From positions 62,001 through 126,000 of the forward strand of contig NZ_BMMX01000005.1 of assembly GCF_014646155.1 (NCBI RefSeq): a DNA stretch of 64,000 bases, written 5' to 3'. The notes beneath the pieces are model-generated. The model saw only the letters and a list, made by a program, of their open reading frames with translations, had not been told where the DNA came from and ran no database searches. The stretch comes from Mangrovihabitans endophyticus. Its GTDB lineage: Bacteria; Actinomycetota; Actinomycetes; Mycobacteriales; Micromonosporaceae. Within the stretch, counting starts at the first letter, position 1. Each line of letters begins with the position of its first letter. The position numbers were made by a program, and so were the translations under genes. Of this stretch, positions 40,470 to 48,990 are shown piece by piece.

Positions 40470-42131
40470 TCATCGGGCGGCGTCCAGCGGCAGCCGGACC
40501 CGCACCGTGGTGCCCGGCCCCTCATGCTCGGTGAGCTCGATCGTCCCGCGGTGCCCCTGCACCACCGCCCGGCTCAACGCCAGGCCCAGCCCGGTGCCGG
40601 GAATCGCCCGGTCGCGGGCGCGGCTGGTGCGGTACAGCCGGGTGAACAGCTTGTCCCGCTCCTCCGGCGCCACCCCGATGCCGGTGTCCGACACGACCAG
40701 CTCGGCCGCCCGGCCCACTGGCCGCAGCGTCACCGAGACACGCCCCCCGTCCGGGCTGTACTTGACCGCATTGCCCACCAGATTGTCGATGATCTGCCGC
40801 AGCCGCCGCCGGTCACCCGCCAGGACCAGCTTCTCCGGCACCTCGGCGGACAATTGGAGCACGCTCGGTTCGATGGCCGCGCGCGCCGACTCCACCGACT
40901 CGCGCACCACGTCGGCCAGATCCACCGGCGCCATCGCCATGGCCGCGTGCCCGGTGTCCAGCGCGGCCAGTTCCAGCAGCTCATCGATGATGTGGCGAAG
41001 CTGGCCGGTGTTGCGCTCGATCACTTCGAGCAACTGCGGGCCCTGCGCGGCGAGCACCGCCGGGTCCATCTCGCGCAGCAGTTCCGCGTACGTGCTGATG
41101 GACGTCAGCGGCGTGCGCAGCTCATGCCCGATGAGCGCCAGATATTCGTCCCGGCTGCGTGCGAGCTGCCGCTGCAAGTCCTCCACCAGCCGCCGCTCCA
41201 CGAACTGGCCGATGTGCGCGGCGATGCCGGAGAGCAGGGCGACCACCTCGTCCTCCGGATCCTCCACCGCGTCGGTGAACACGGTGAGCACCCCCAGCGG
41301 CTCCGGCCCGTGCCGCACCGGAATCGCCAGCGCGGTGTGCAACTGCGCCGCCGCGGCGGTGCGTTGGGAGATCAGGCTCTGCGGCCGTCCCACGTCGCGG
41401 ATCCACAGGGACTTGCCTGCCTGCCATGCGCGTCCGGCCAGCCCTTGCCCATACCCGAGCTCGTCCGGCACCGCGACGTCGGCCTGCCATCCGGTCGCGC
41501 TCCACGACGCCGCCGGACGCAGCACCTTCGCCGCGTCGTCGACCAGCCACAGCTCCGCATGCGCCCATTCCAGGGTGCCGCCCACGGCCGCCAGCACCCG
41601 CGGACCGGCGGCGGTGACACTCGGCGCGGCGGCCAGCGCGGTGGTGACCGCGAGTTCGCAGGTGCGGAAGCGTTCCGCGCGTCGCCGCCGGGTCACGTCC
41701 TGAACCGCCTGAACCGCGCCCATCGCCGTGCCGTCCGGGCCCACGATGGGCTGGGCGTGCGCCAGGTAGTGGCGGGTGTGCCGGGTGCCGGCGTGCAGCA
41801 CCAGCTCCTCGTCGCGCAACCGCTCGCCCCGCAAGGCGCGCAACAGCGGGAGACGGGCGCCGGTCAACGGTGTGCCGTCACGGTCGCACAGGCCGTCCAC
41901 CACGGTGTCGCCGTCCGTGCCGGCGAGCGGTGGCAGCCCTTCCCAGAGCCGGTGCATGCGGGCGTTGGTGAGCACGATCCGGCCCGCGGCGTCGCATGCG
42001 GTGACGCCGTCGTGCAGGCTGTCCAGCACCGCGTCCAGGAACAGGCGTTGCCGGTCATGCTCGGCGTCCTTCGCGCCCGTCGCTACGTGTTCCGCCGACC
42101 CGGCCTCGGGGCCGGGGTCGATTTGTCCCAT
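40470..42131 (-). CDS. PAS-GAF sensor histidine kinase
   Basis: A 553-residue soluble kinase. A PAS domain (about 30-150) is followed by a GAF domain (about 165-315, with LGYGQGLAGRAW and ALAIPVRHGPEPLGVLTV), a HisKA domain with phospho-acceptor His336 in IGHELRTPLTS, and HATPase_c with N box QIIDNLVGNAVKYS, G1 SDTGIGV and G2 GTGLGLAL. No membrane helix, so it senses an internal signal. ATG at 42131 with GGAGG eight bases ahead is preferred to GTG 42149. No response regulator gene lies beside it, making it an orphan. Confidence 0.92.
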   Translation of the reverse strand: MGQIDPGPEAGSAEHVATGAKDAEHDRQRLFLDAVLDSLHDGVTACDAAGRIVLTNARMHRLWEGLPPLAGTDGDTVVDGLCDRDGTPLTGARLPLLRALRGERLRDEELVLHAGTRHTRHYLAHAQPIVGPDGTAMGAVQAVQDVTRRRRAERFRTCELAVTTALAAAPSVTAAGPRVLAAVGGTLEWAHAELWLVDDAAKVLRPAASWSATGWQADVAVPDELGYGQGLAGRAWQAGKSLWIRDVGRPQSLISQRTAAAAQLHTALAIPVRHGPEPLGVLTVFTDAVEDPEDEVVALLSGIAAHIGQFVERRLVEDLQRQLARSRDEYLALIGHELRTPLTSISTYAELLREMDPAVLAAQGPQLLEVIERNTGQLRHIIDELLELAALDTGHAAMAMAPVDLADVVRESVESARAAIEPSVLQLSAEVPEKLVLAGDRRRLRQIIDNLVGNAVKYSPDGGRVSVTLRPVGRAAELVVSDTGIGVAPEERDKLFTRLYRTSRARDRAIPGTGLGLALSRAVVQGHRGTIELTEHEGPGTTVRVRLPLDAAR

Positions 42132-42195
42132 CGGCCCGACCTCCGTCACTCAGACTACGGCTCGGGCAGTCCTCGGTGGCGCAGAAACGCCCAGC

Positions 42196-42891
42196 TCAGA
42201 CCCGCTCGTACGGGAGGTCGGCGATCGGCCTGCCGGCCCGCGCGCCACGCTGCTCGAATTTCGTCCGCGGGCGTGGCGGCAGCGTCCGGGCCTCCGGCTC
42301 GGGCATGGCTCGCAGCCCCGGATCGCCGTCCAGGGTGCGGGTCATCGCGCGGGCGTAATCCGGCCAGTCGGTGGCGCAGCGCAGCACGCCACCGGGGGCG
42401 AGCAGCTCCCGCAGCACCGCGACGTTGGCGGGGCTGATCAGGCGGCGCTTGTGGTGACGCGCCTTGGGCCACGGATCCGGGAAGAACACGTGCACCGCCG
42501 CCAGACTGGCCGGGGCGAGCCGACCGGCCAGTTCCATGGCGTCGCCCCGCGCCACGCGGACATTGCGCAGGCCGCGTTCGCCGATCAGCGCCAGCAGGTT
42601 GCCGATGCCGGGGGTATGCACCTCGATGCCGAGGAAGTCCCGGTCCGGGTCGGCGGCGGCCATGGCGGCTGTCGCATCGCCCATCCCGAACCCGATCTCC
42701 AGCACCCGCGGGGCGCTCCGGCCGAACAGGTGGTCCAGGTCCAACGGCCGGCGGTCGCCGTCGACGATGGTCAGGCCGAATCGTGCCCAGTGCGCGTCGA
42801 CGGCGTCGGCGTGGCGCCCACTCATCCGTCCGCGGCGCGGATGGAACGTACGTATCGGCCGCTCCGCGGACAGGCTGATGGGTTCGCTCAT
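42196..42891 (-). CDS. trmB: tRNA (guanine-N7-)-methyltransferase
   Basis: A 231-residue Rossmann methyltransferase that places m7G in the variable loop of tRNA. Motifs: RTFHPRRGRMS at the N-terminus, the SAM site VLEIGFGMGDATAAMA, FLGIEVHTPGIGNLL, VHVFFPDPWPKARHHKRRL and the C-terminal RTKFEQRG. ATG at 42891 lacks a good ribosome site; GTG at 42903 is an alternative. The upstream neighbour is separated by a 12-bp hairpin. Confidence 0.93.
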   Translation of the reverse strand: MSEPISLSAERPIRTFHPRRGRMSGRHADAVDAHWARFGLTIVDGDRRPLDLDHLFGRSAPRVLEIGFGMGDATAAMAAADPDRDFLGIEVHTPGIGNLLALIGERGLRNVRVARGDAMELAGRLAPASLAAVHVFFPDPWPKARHHKRRLISPANVAVLRELLAPGGVLRCATDWPDYARAMTRTLDGDPGLRAMPEPEARTLPPRPRTKFEQRGARAGRPIADLPYERV

Positions 42892-42910
42892 GGCGACGCC
42901 CACGATACGG

Positions 42911-42948
42911 CGGGAGACATCCACGAGCTACGGCCGGGATGTCTCCCG
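42911..42948 (-). terminator. hairpin between the 43-kb gene and trmB
   Basis: Perfect 12-bp arms CGGGAGACATCC (42911-42922) and GGATGTCTCCCG (42937-42948) with a 14-nt loop, eight bases past the stop of the leftward gene and 20 nt before trmB. Confidence 0.65.
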
Positions 42949-42955
42949 AGGTTGC

Positions 42956-43618
42956 TCAGGCCGCCGCCGCGGACCAGATCGCCGTGAAGGCCGCCGCCTC
43001 CCCGGTCAACCAGCGCTCCACGTCGCCGGGCCGGGCGGTGGGGTCGAGGCGGCGGACGGCGCCGCGACGCACGTCGACAAGCACCGGTTCGGCGCCCGGC
43101 AGAATCTGATCCATGTGCCGGTCCATCAGGTGCATCATCGCGGTGGCGGCCTCGGCACAGGGGGGCTCCTCGTCGAAGTGCAGTCGGACGGCCGCACGGC
43201 GGCCATCGTCGTACCGCAAGCCGAAGTGGGGGTTGATCTTGACGGCCAGCGGCCCGACCAGGGCGAGCGCATCGCGTGTCTGGGCCAGGTCGATGCCGGT
43301 GGCGGGATCGCCGAGGGAATGCAGGTACGTCGTGGCGCCGGCGCTGAGTGCCTGGTAGAGCGGCTTCCACCGAGGCTTGACCAGATCCGGCACGGCGGCC
43401 AGGTAGCTGCCGCCGGTGTGGAAGGCGATGTCCGCCTTCAGCGCCTTGACCAGTTGGCCGTGCGGGTTGAAGCCGGAGCCGCGTTCGCGCTGGCGGCGCA
43501 GACCACCGACGAAGGTGGCCTTGGCCGGCCCGGTGCGAGCGACGTAGCGGGTGAAGCCGAGCATGGTGGCATAGGGCGGGATCGAGGCGGTCGGTTCCGG
43601 CAGGACGGGTGTGGTCAC
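42956..43618 (-). CDS. conserved protein, function unknown
   Basis: A 220-residue soluble protein. Distinct stretches are TRYVARTGPAKATFVGGLRRQRERGSGF-type basic sequence near residue 25, ADIAFHTGGSYLAAVPDLVKPRW and INPHFGLRYDDGRRAAVRLHFDEEPP. The last reads like a beta sheet with a cluster of acids. I recognise no family or catalytic motif. GTG at 43618 has GGAG in front, with a 7-bp hairpin (43632-43649) in its leader. It borders the IS607 element. Confidence 0.7.
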   Translation of the reverse strand: MTTPVLPEPTASIPPYATMLGFTRYVARTGPAKATFVGGLRRQRERGSGFNPHGQLVKALKADIAFHTGGSYLAAVPDLVKPRWKPLYQALSAGATTYLHSLGDPATGIDLAQTRDALALVGPLAVKINPHFGLRYDDGRRAAVRLHFDEEPPCAEAATAMMHLMDRHMDQILPGAEPVLVDVRRGAVRRLDPTARPGDVERWLTGEAAAFTAIWSAAAA

Positions 43619-43830
43619 GACAGTCTCCTCACTCTGCCGCCGGGCAGAGCCGTGCGTGGGCGGCCGATGGGCGGCCAGGCACCGAAGAGGGCTGAAGATC
43701 AGCAGCTCAGCGGCCCTTTTCGTACATACATACTAATCGACGGCGGCCACATTCCCAACCCGGATCCGGGGGAGTTAGCTGTTGCCGTGTCGTGCGTCTT
43801 TGGCGCTCTTAAGGCCGCTATGATGCTCGC

Positions 43831-44412
43831 GTGAATTTGAAGGAATGGGCGGCGTCGACCGGTATCGCGTACATCACCGCTCGGCGGCAGTACGCGGCTG
43901 GAACGCTGCCCGTTCCCACGTACCGGATCGGCCGCCTGATCATGGTCGGAGAACCGGTTACCGCGACGTCGGCTGAATCCGGGCAGACCGTGGTGTATGC
44001 CCGGGTGTCGTCGGCCGGCCAGGAGGTGGACCTGGACCGGCAGGTCGCCCGGGTGACCGTGTGGGCCACCGGGCGGAAACTCGGCGTCGACCGGGTGGTC
44101 ACCGAGGTCGGGTCCGCGGTCAACGGTCACCGGGAGAAGTTCCTCGCCCTGCTGCGTGATCCGGCCGTGACGACGATCGTGGTCGAGCACCGGGACCGGT
44201 TCGCCCGGTTCGGGGCCGAGTACGTCGAGGCCGCGCTGACCGCCCAGGGCCGCCGTCTACTCGTGGTGGACCCGGCCGGGGTCGATGACGACCTGGTCGG
44301 CGACGTGACTGAGATCCTGACGTCGTTGTGTGCCCGCCTGTACGGCCGCCGTGCCGCGGCGAACCGTGCCCGCCGCGCCGTCGAAGCCGCCACCGAAAAC
44401 GGCCCGGCGTGA
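43831..44412 (+). CDS. tnpA: IS607-family serine recombinase (TnpA)
   Basis: A 193-residue transposase. The N-terminal MerR-like helix-turn-helix (LKEWAASTGIAYITARRQYAAGTLP) binds the element ends; the resolvase domain holds the catalytic Ser60 in YARVSSAGQEVDLDRQ, the arginines in VVEHRDRFARFG and the helical tail SLCARLYGRRAAANRARRAV. Length and motif order are normal, so it should be active. GTG start; its stop overlaps tnpB by 4 nt. Confidence 0.92.
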   Translation: MNLKEWAASTGIAYITARRQYAAGTLPVPTYRIGRLIMVGEPVTATSAESGQTVVYARVSSAGQEVDLDRQVARVTVWATGRKLGVDRVVTEVGSAVNGHREKFLALLRDPAVTTIVVEHRDRFARFGAEYVEAALTAQGRRLLVVDPAGVDDDLVGDVTEILTSLCARLYGRRAAANRARRAVEAATENGPA

Positions 44413-45869
44413 AGACGATCCAGGCGTACCGGTTCGCCCTGGACCTGAATCCCGGCCAGGAACGCGGCGTGCTCGCGCACGCCGGGGCGGCCCGGGTCGC
44501 CCACAACTGGGCGCTCGCGAGGGTCAAGGCGGTCATGGACCAGCGAACCGCGGAGCGTTCCTACGGCGTGCCGGACGAGCTGTTGACGCCGTCGCTGTCC
44601 TGGTCCCTCGCAGGGCTGCGTCAGGCGTGGAACCAGGCGAAGCCAGAAGTTGCGCCATGGTGGTCCGAGGTGTCCAAAGAGGCGTTCAACACCGGCCTCG
44701 ACGCCCTCGCGCGCGCGTTGAAGAACTGGGCCGGCTCCCGCAAAGGCACCCGGGCGGGCCGGCCTGTCGGATTCCCGCGGTTCAAGTCCCGCCGCCGTAG
44801 CACCCCGTCGGTGCGGTTCACCACCGGCGCGATCCGGGTCGAGCCGGACCGGATGCACGTCGTGCTCCCGAGGCTGGGCCGGTTGAAGTTGCACGAGTCG
44901 GCCCGGAAACTGGCCCGCCGCCTGGACACGGGCACGGCCCGGATCATGTCCGCGACCGTGCGGCGTGACGGCGGGCGCTGGCAGGTGTCGTTCACCGTCG
45001 AGGTCGAGCGCGCCGAACGCGCCCCGGCCCGACCACGGTCGGTTGTCGGGGTGGACGTCGGGATCAAGCACCTCGCGGTCTTGTCCACCGGCGAGCTGGT
45101 CGACAACCCCCGCCACCTCGTTGCAGCGCAGCAGCGGATGCGGTCGCTGGACCGTGCGTTGTCCCGCAAGACCGGCCCCGACCGACGCTCCGGCCGCCGT
45201 CCGTCGAAACGGTGGGAACGCGCCGCGGCCCGGCTCGGCCGCGCCCATACCCGGGTGACGAACCTACGCCGCGACGGTCTGCACAAGCTCACCAACCGGC
45301 TCGCCACCACACATGGCACGGTCGTGGTGGAAGATCTCAACGTCACCGGCATGCTGCGGAATCGGCGACTGGCTCGGCACATCGCTGACGCCGGTTTCGC
45401 GGAGATTCGGCGTCAGTTGGCGTACAAGACCGGATGCAACGGTGGCCGGCTGCTCGTGGCCGGCCGCTGGTATCCGTCCTCGAAAACCTGCTCGGGCTGC
45501 GGCACGGTGAAAACCAAGCTGGCCCTGCACGAGCGTGAATACCAGTGTGAGGCGTGCGGGCTGGTCATCGACCGCGACCGCAACGCCGCACTCAACCTGG
45601 CCGCACTCGCGGCTGAGTCCGACACCGCCGGGAGTGGCCCGGTGGCAGCACGTGAAGCCGACCAGAAGACCCGCGTACGCGGGCAGGTGGCGACGAAGCG
45701 TGAACCCGGCACGGCATCCGCCGGTCAGACCGGGACCGTCCTACCGCAAGGCAGGACTACCGACCGTGTGCTCGCTAAAGCACACCGAGAGGTAACGGGT
45801 CGAGAACGCTCTACACACAGCCCGCTACCGGCCCGTCGAGGGCCGTGTGACGTACTACTGGCCCGGTGA
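44409..45869 (+). CDS. tnpB: TnpB RNA-guided nuclease of IS607 type
   Basis: A 486-residue TnpB with an intact RuvC-like site: Asp216 (VGVDVGIKHL), Glu309 (VVVEDLNV) and Asp390 (IDRDRNAALNLA), and a zinc finger with Cys361, Cys364, Cys380 and Cys383. TnpB proteins are ancestors of Cas12 and cut DNA guided by an RNA from the element's right end. The about 85 residues after NAALNLA are rich in Gly, Arg and Thr, are not part of the nuclease fold and probably overlap the guide-RNA scaffold. GTG start overlaps tnpA. Confidence 0.92.
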   Translation: MKTIQAYRFALDLNPGQERGVLAHAGAARVAHNWALARVKAVMDQRTAERSYGVPDELLTPSLSWSLAGLRQAWNQAKPEVAPWWSEVSKEAFNTGLDALARALKNWAGSRKGTRAGRPVGFPRFKSRRRSTPSVRFTTGAIRVEPDRMHVVLPRLGRLKLHESARKLARRLDTGTARIMSATVRRDGGRWQVSFTVEVERAERAPARPRSVVGVDVGIKHLAVLSTGELVDNPRHLVAAQQRMRSLDRALSRKTGPDRRSGRRPSKRWERAAARLGRAHTRVTNLRRDGLHKLTNRLATTHGTVVVEDLNVTGMLRNRRLARHIADAGFAEIRRQLAYKTGCNGGRLLVAGRWYPSSKTCSGCGTVKTKLALHEREYQCEACGLVIDRDRNAALNLAALAAESDTAGSGPVAAREADQKTRVRGQVATKREPGTASAGQTGTVLPQGRTTDRVLAKAHREVTGRERSTHSPLPARRGPCDVLLAR

Positions 45870-45993
45870 GTCCTGGCAACAGTCCTTCAGTGACTTCGCA
45901 CCCGGAACCCGCACCGTGACCTTGGGCCGGGCCAGATGAAAGGCGGCGACGCGATCTCCGCCGTCTGCCCAATTGACCTGGAACACTTGCCGG

Positions 45994-46698
45994 ATGACGG
46001 CAGAGGGCAGAACGCGAGTCCGGGACGTACGCCGCCGCCTCGCCCGGGAAGGACCGGCCTGGACGCGCGGACCCGAGCGCGACTTCGAGACCGTGGCCCT
46101 GCCTGAGCACGACGGCGACCGCCTTCGCGACCTCCTGATCGCCGAACAGGTGCAGACGGTCGTGGAGATCGGTCTCGCGTACGGGAGCTCCGCGCTCGCC
46201 GTCGGAGAGGCGCTGCTGGCCGTGGCCGCGCCGCACCCTCGTCACATCGTGATCGACCCGTTCCAGCAGCAGGTGTTCAACAACGTGGGATGGGACCTGT
46301 TGCGTTCCGCCGGACTGGATTCCCTCGCCGAGCTTGTCGCCGAGCCCTCCTCGCTTGCGCTAGCCCGGCTCGTCACGGACGGCCTCGTCGCCGACGCGGC
46401 CTTCATCGACGGCAGTCACCGATTCCACGAGGTCTTCGTCGACCTGTACTTCCTCCGCAAGATCGTCAAGCCGGGCGGTCTGATCCTTCTCGACGATGAC
46501 CACCACCCGTCTGTCCGGGCCGCGGTGCGGTATTACGAGCGGAACCTGGGGTTCACCGAGCTCCCGGAGGCTTTCCACACCGGAAGCATCGAGCACCTCG
46601 GCGGCGACGCCGCGGCCGAGGCTGTCCGTCGATGCCGAGCCGTCCGGCTTCCGGATCCGCCGTTCGAACCGGCGTTCCAGGACTTCACGCCGTTCTGA
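45994..46698 (+). CDS. class I SAM-dependent methyltransferase
   Basis: A 234-residue protein with a Rossmann methyltransferase fold: VVEIGLAYGSSALAVGEAL (SAM loop), HIVIDPFQQ, DAAFIDGSHRFHEVFVDLYF and KPGGLILLDDDHHPSVRAAV. The DGSH and late DDD motifs recall O-methyltransferase/class I family 24-like enzymes. Substrate unknown. ATG at 45994 is chosen over TTG 45973. It lies between the IS607 element and a broken kinase gene, so it may be cargo or a local survivor of rearrangement. Confidence 0.8.
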   Translation: MTAEGRTRVRDVRRRLAREGPAWTRGPERDFETVALPEHDGDRLRDLLIAEQVQTVVEIGLAYGSSALAVGEALLAVAAPHPRHIVIDPFQQQVFNNVGWDLLRSAGLDSLAELVAEPSSLALARLVTDGLVADAAFIDGSHRFHEVFVDLYFLRKIVKPGGLILLDDDHHPSVRAAVRYYERNLGFTELPEAFHTGSIEHLGGDAAAEAVRRCRAVRLPDPPFEPAFQDFTPF

Positions 46699-47002
46699 CC
46701 CGCCGGTCGCAGAGAGCGGCTATGCCGGGGGAGCGCCGCACCGGTGTCAGCACTCCGTCCACGAGCAGGTCCACCCAGTCGAACGCCGCGTGTCACCAGG
46801 CGACGTCATCGGTATGCACAACCGCGGTTCCCGGCGTCACCGCAGCCAGCCGGTCCGCGAGTGTCGTCTTTCCGCCCGAGCTTCGTCCGTCGACGGCCAG
46901 CACCGGCGGGCGCCCGGCCGGGGTGCCGACATGACGCCGGACCAGGTCGGCGAAGTCGCCGATCGGCACCGCCCGCCAATCCGCCACGCGTGGCTCGTCC
47001 AT
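46683..47002 (-). pseudogene. broken P-loop (uridine kinase-like) ATPase gene
   Basis: From ATG 47002 the frame gives 69 residues with an intact Walker A (LAVDGRSSGGKTTLADRLA) and VVHTDDVAW, then an in-frame TGA at 46793-46795. The same frame goes on as HAAFDWVDLLVDGVLTP, which continues the usual family sequence, then diverges after about 20 codons and ends at 46683 inside the 3' end of the methyltransferase gene. Family members run to about 200 residues. One nonsense change plus loss of the C-terminal two thirds marks a dead gene. Confidence 0.75.
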
Positions 47003-47088
47003 GTGTCCATGAGACCGCACTCCGCTGTGGAGTCTGCCCGGCGATTCACGTCGAGTCCACGCGGGCACAGGCGTGACACGATGCCGGC

Positions 47089-48030
47089 ATGACTCTGGAG
47101 ACCGACGGGGCCACTGCGGGGAACGCTACGGTGACCGCCGAGCTGGTGCGCGACCTGTTGCGCGATCAGCATCCGGACCTGGCCGACCGCCCCGTGACGC
47201 TCGGCGCGCGGGGGTGGGCCAACCAGATGTGGCGCCTCGGCGACGACCTTGCCGTCCGGCTGCCGTGGGCCGCCGACGACGGGGCGGCGGACGCGTCGCT
47301 GCGCCATGAAAACGCATGGCTGCCCGTGCTCGCCCCCCGCCTGCCGTTGCGAGTTCCCGTTCCGCAACGGCTGGGTGAACCTTCGCCGCGCTTCCCGCGT
47401 CCGTGGATCGTCACCACCTGGGTTCCGGGCGTGCCCGCCGACCTCGCGCCCGCCACCCGCGGTTCGTCGTCGGCCGATGCGCTTGCCGCGTTCTTGACCG
47501 CCCTGAACCGGCCGGCTCCGAACGGGGCGCCGCGGGGACAGGGCAGGGGAGGGGCGCTGACAGAGGTCGCCGACGGCGTCGAGAACGGTCTGGCGACGGC
47601 GACGCAGCGGGGATGGATTCCCGACCCGGGCGGCATCCGCACGATCTGGCAGGACGCGCTCGCCGCCCCCGGCTGGGCCGGGCCGCCGCTCTGGCTGCAC
47701 GGAGATCTGCACCCCGCCAATGTGCTCACCGAGGACGGCGGCCTGTGCGGAATAGTCGACTTCGGCGATCTGTGCGCGGGTGATCCGGCCTGCGACATGG
47801 CCGCCTGCTGGACACTCTTGGACGACCAAGGCATCCGCCGTTTCCGTACGGCGTACCGGCCGGCCGAGGATGCCGCGACCTGGCGCCGTGCCCGCGGGTG
47901 GGCCGTCTGGCGTGCGATGGGCAGCCTGTTCATCGCCGATGCCGGCCGACGCGGCAGCCCCGGCGGCAAACCCACGTGGGGTCCGCCGGCCCTCGCGTCG
48001 CTGCGCCGGCTGGTCGCCTCGGCAGCATGA
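47089..48030 (+). CDS. APH-family phosphotransferase (aminoglycoside kinase-like)
   Basis: A 313-residue kinase-fold protein. N-lobe GARGWANQMWRLGDDLAVRLPW, hinge IVTTWVPGVPADL, catalytic loop LHGDLHPANVL (Brenner motif) and the metal-binding IVDFGDLCAGDPACDMAA are complete. The family phosphorylates aminoglycosides, macrolides, choline-like or other small molecules; similarity to known resistance enzymes cannot be judged by eye. It starts 86 nt from the head of the broken kinase gene on the other strand. Confidence 0.85.
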   Translation: MTLETDGATAGNATVTAELVRDLLRDQHPDLADRPVTLGARGWANQMWRLGDDLAVRLPWAADDGAADASLRHENAWLPVLAPRLPLRVPVPQRLGEPSPRFPRPWIVTTWVPGVPADLAPATRGSSSADALAAFLTALNRPAPNGAPRGQGRGGALTEVADGVENGLATATQRGWIPDPGGIRTIWQDALAAPGWAGPPLWLHGDLHPANVLTEDGGLCGIVDFGDLCAGDPACDMAACWTLLDDQGIRRFRTAYRPAEDAATWRRARGWAVWRAMGSLFIADAGRRGSPGGKPTWGPPALASLRRLVASAA

Positions 48031-48061
48031 TCGCGGCTGTGACTCATCGGAGGATCGACCC

Positions 48062-48100
48062 ATGACGACCCCGCGGTTCGTGCCCGGGGGATCGCCATGA
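48062..48100 (+). other. possible 12-codon reading frame with strong ribosome site
   Basis: ATG at 48062 is preceded by CGGAGGATCGACCC and encodes 12 residues (MTTPRFVPGGSP) before a TGA that overlaps a second ATG (48097, 32 codons). It may be a leader peptide or the stump of a deleted gene; nothing recognisable follows until the esterase gene. Confidence 0.25.
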
Positions 48101-48185
48101 AAGCCGCAGCGTGCCCGCACGAATTCCACAGCCGAGAGCCCGCCGGGTGGGACGGGGCGGGAGGGTTGTCGGCCATACTCGGGCC

Positions 48186-48968
48186 ATGGCGTTGATCCGT
48201 TGCGACTTCTTCTCCGCGGCCCTGGAGCTCAGCACCTCCATGACCGTCCTGTTGCCGCAGTCGGGCGAGGCGCAGATCGGCGTCTCGGGGCGCGCCGGCG
48301 ATGATCCGCCGCCGCTGCTCTACCTGCTGCACGGTCTCACCGATGACGACACCGCGTGGACGCGGTACACCTCGATCGAGCGGTACGCGGCCGAGCGTGG
48401 CCTTGCGGTGGTGATGCCTCAGGTCCATCGCAGCTTCTACGCCGATCAGGCGTACGGGATGAGGTTCTGGACCTTCCTGTCCGAGGAACTCCCGGCGATC
48501 GTGCAGCGGTTCTTCCGGGTGTCCGCGCGCCGGGAGGACACGTTCGTCGCGGGCCTGTCGATGGGTGGCTACGGCGCGTTCAAGTGGGCGCTGCGTCAGC
48601 CCGAGCGGTTCGCCGCTGCGGCGAGCCTGTCCGGCGCGCTGGACGCGGCCCACGTGCAGAAGCATGACAGGCGACCGCACATCCAACGGTTGGCGGCCAC
48701 GGTGTGGACCGACGATCTGGCGGGCGGCGGCGACGATCTCATGCACCTGGTAGCGCAGGCCGACCCGGCGGTGCTGCCGCGCCTGATGCTGCGCTGCGGC
48801 ACCGAAGACCACACCTTGGCGCAGAATGAACGGTTCGTGCGTGCCTGCCGGGAGGCCGAGGTGCCGATCGACGCCGCGTTCGGTCCGGGCGGTCACGAAT
48901 GGAGTTACTGGGATGCGGAGATCCGCACGGTGCTCGAATTCATGAAGCCGCGCGCAGCGCCGTCATGA
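48186..48968 (+). CDS. esterase-D-like alpha/beta hydrolase
   Basis: A 260-residue hydrolase of the esterase (putative S-formylglutathione hydrolase-like) family. LLYLLHGLTDDDTAW forms the oxyanion-hole strand, GLSMGGYGAFKWAL carries the nucleophile Ser, and GGHEWSYWD the catalytic His; the acid is probably in LRCGTEDHTL. No signal peptide. Family members act on small acyl esters. It converges with the PAC2 gene, 22 nt apart. Confidence 0.88.
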   Translation: MALIRCDFFSAALELSTSMTVLLPQSGEAQIGVSGRAGDDPPPLLYLLHGLTDDDTAWTRYTSIERYAAERGLAVVMPQVHRSFYADQAYGMRFWTFLSEELPAIVQRFFRVSARREDTFVAGLSMGGYGAFKWALRQPERFAAAASLSGALDAAHVQKHDRRPHIQRLAATVWTDDLAGGGDDLMHLVAQADPAVLPRLMLRCGTEDHTLAQNERFVRACREAEVPIDAAFGPGGHEWSYWDAEIRTVLEFMKPRAAPS

Positions 48969-48990
48969 CGCCGCGCGCAGCATCGCGGGC

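Larger units (their letters stand above)
43831..45869 (+). mobile_element. IS607-type insertion sequence (serine recombinase plus TnpB)
   Basis: Two overlapping genes, a MerR-headed serine recombinase and tnpB, define an IS607-family element. The span given is that of the genes; true ends are not visible because IS607 elements lack terminal inverted repeats and make no target duplication. The left flank holds an AT-rich stretch (about 43720-43740). The right end beyond the TnpB zinc finger contains hairpin-forming sequence (CGGCCC-GTCGA-GGGCCG, 45832-45848) where the guide-RNA scaffold would be. Confidence 0.88.

Noticed and set aside
43680-43740. Plus-strand terminator (GGGCTGA...TCAGCGGCCCTTTT) left of the IS607 genes
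   Set aside because: The stem has a multi-base bulge and no plus-strand gene ends there; kept only as part of the element's left flank.
46793-46795. TGA as a selenocysteine codon in the P-loop kinase frame
   Set aside because: No selenoprotein family fits and the C-terminus is also lost, so a nonsense mutation is simpler.
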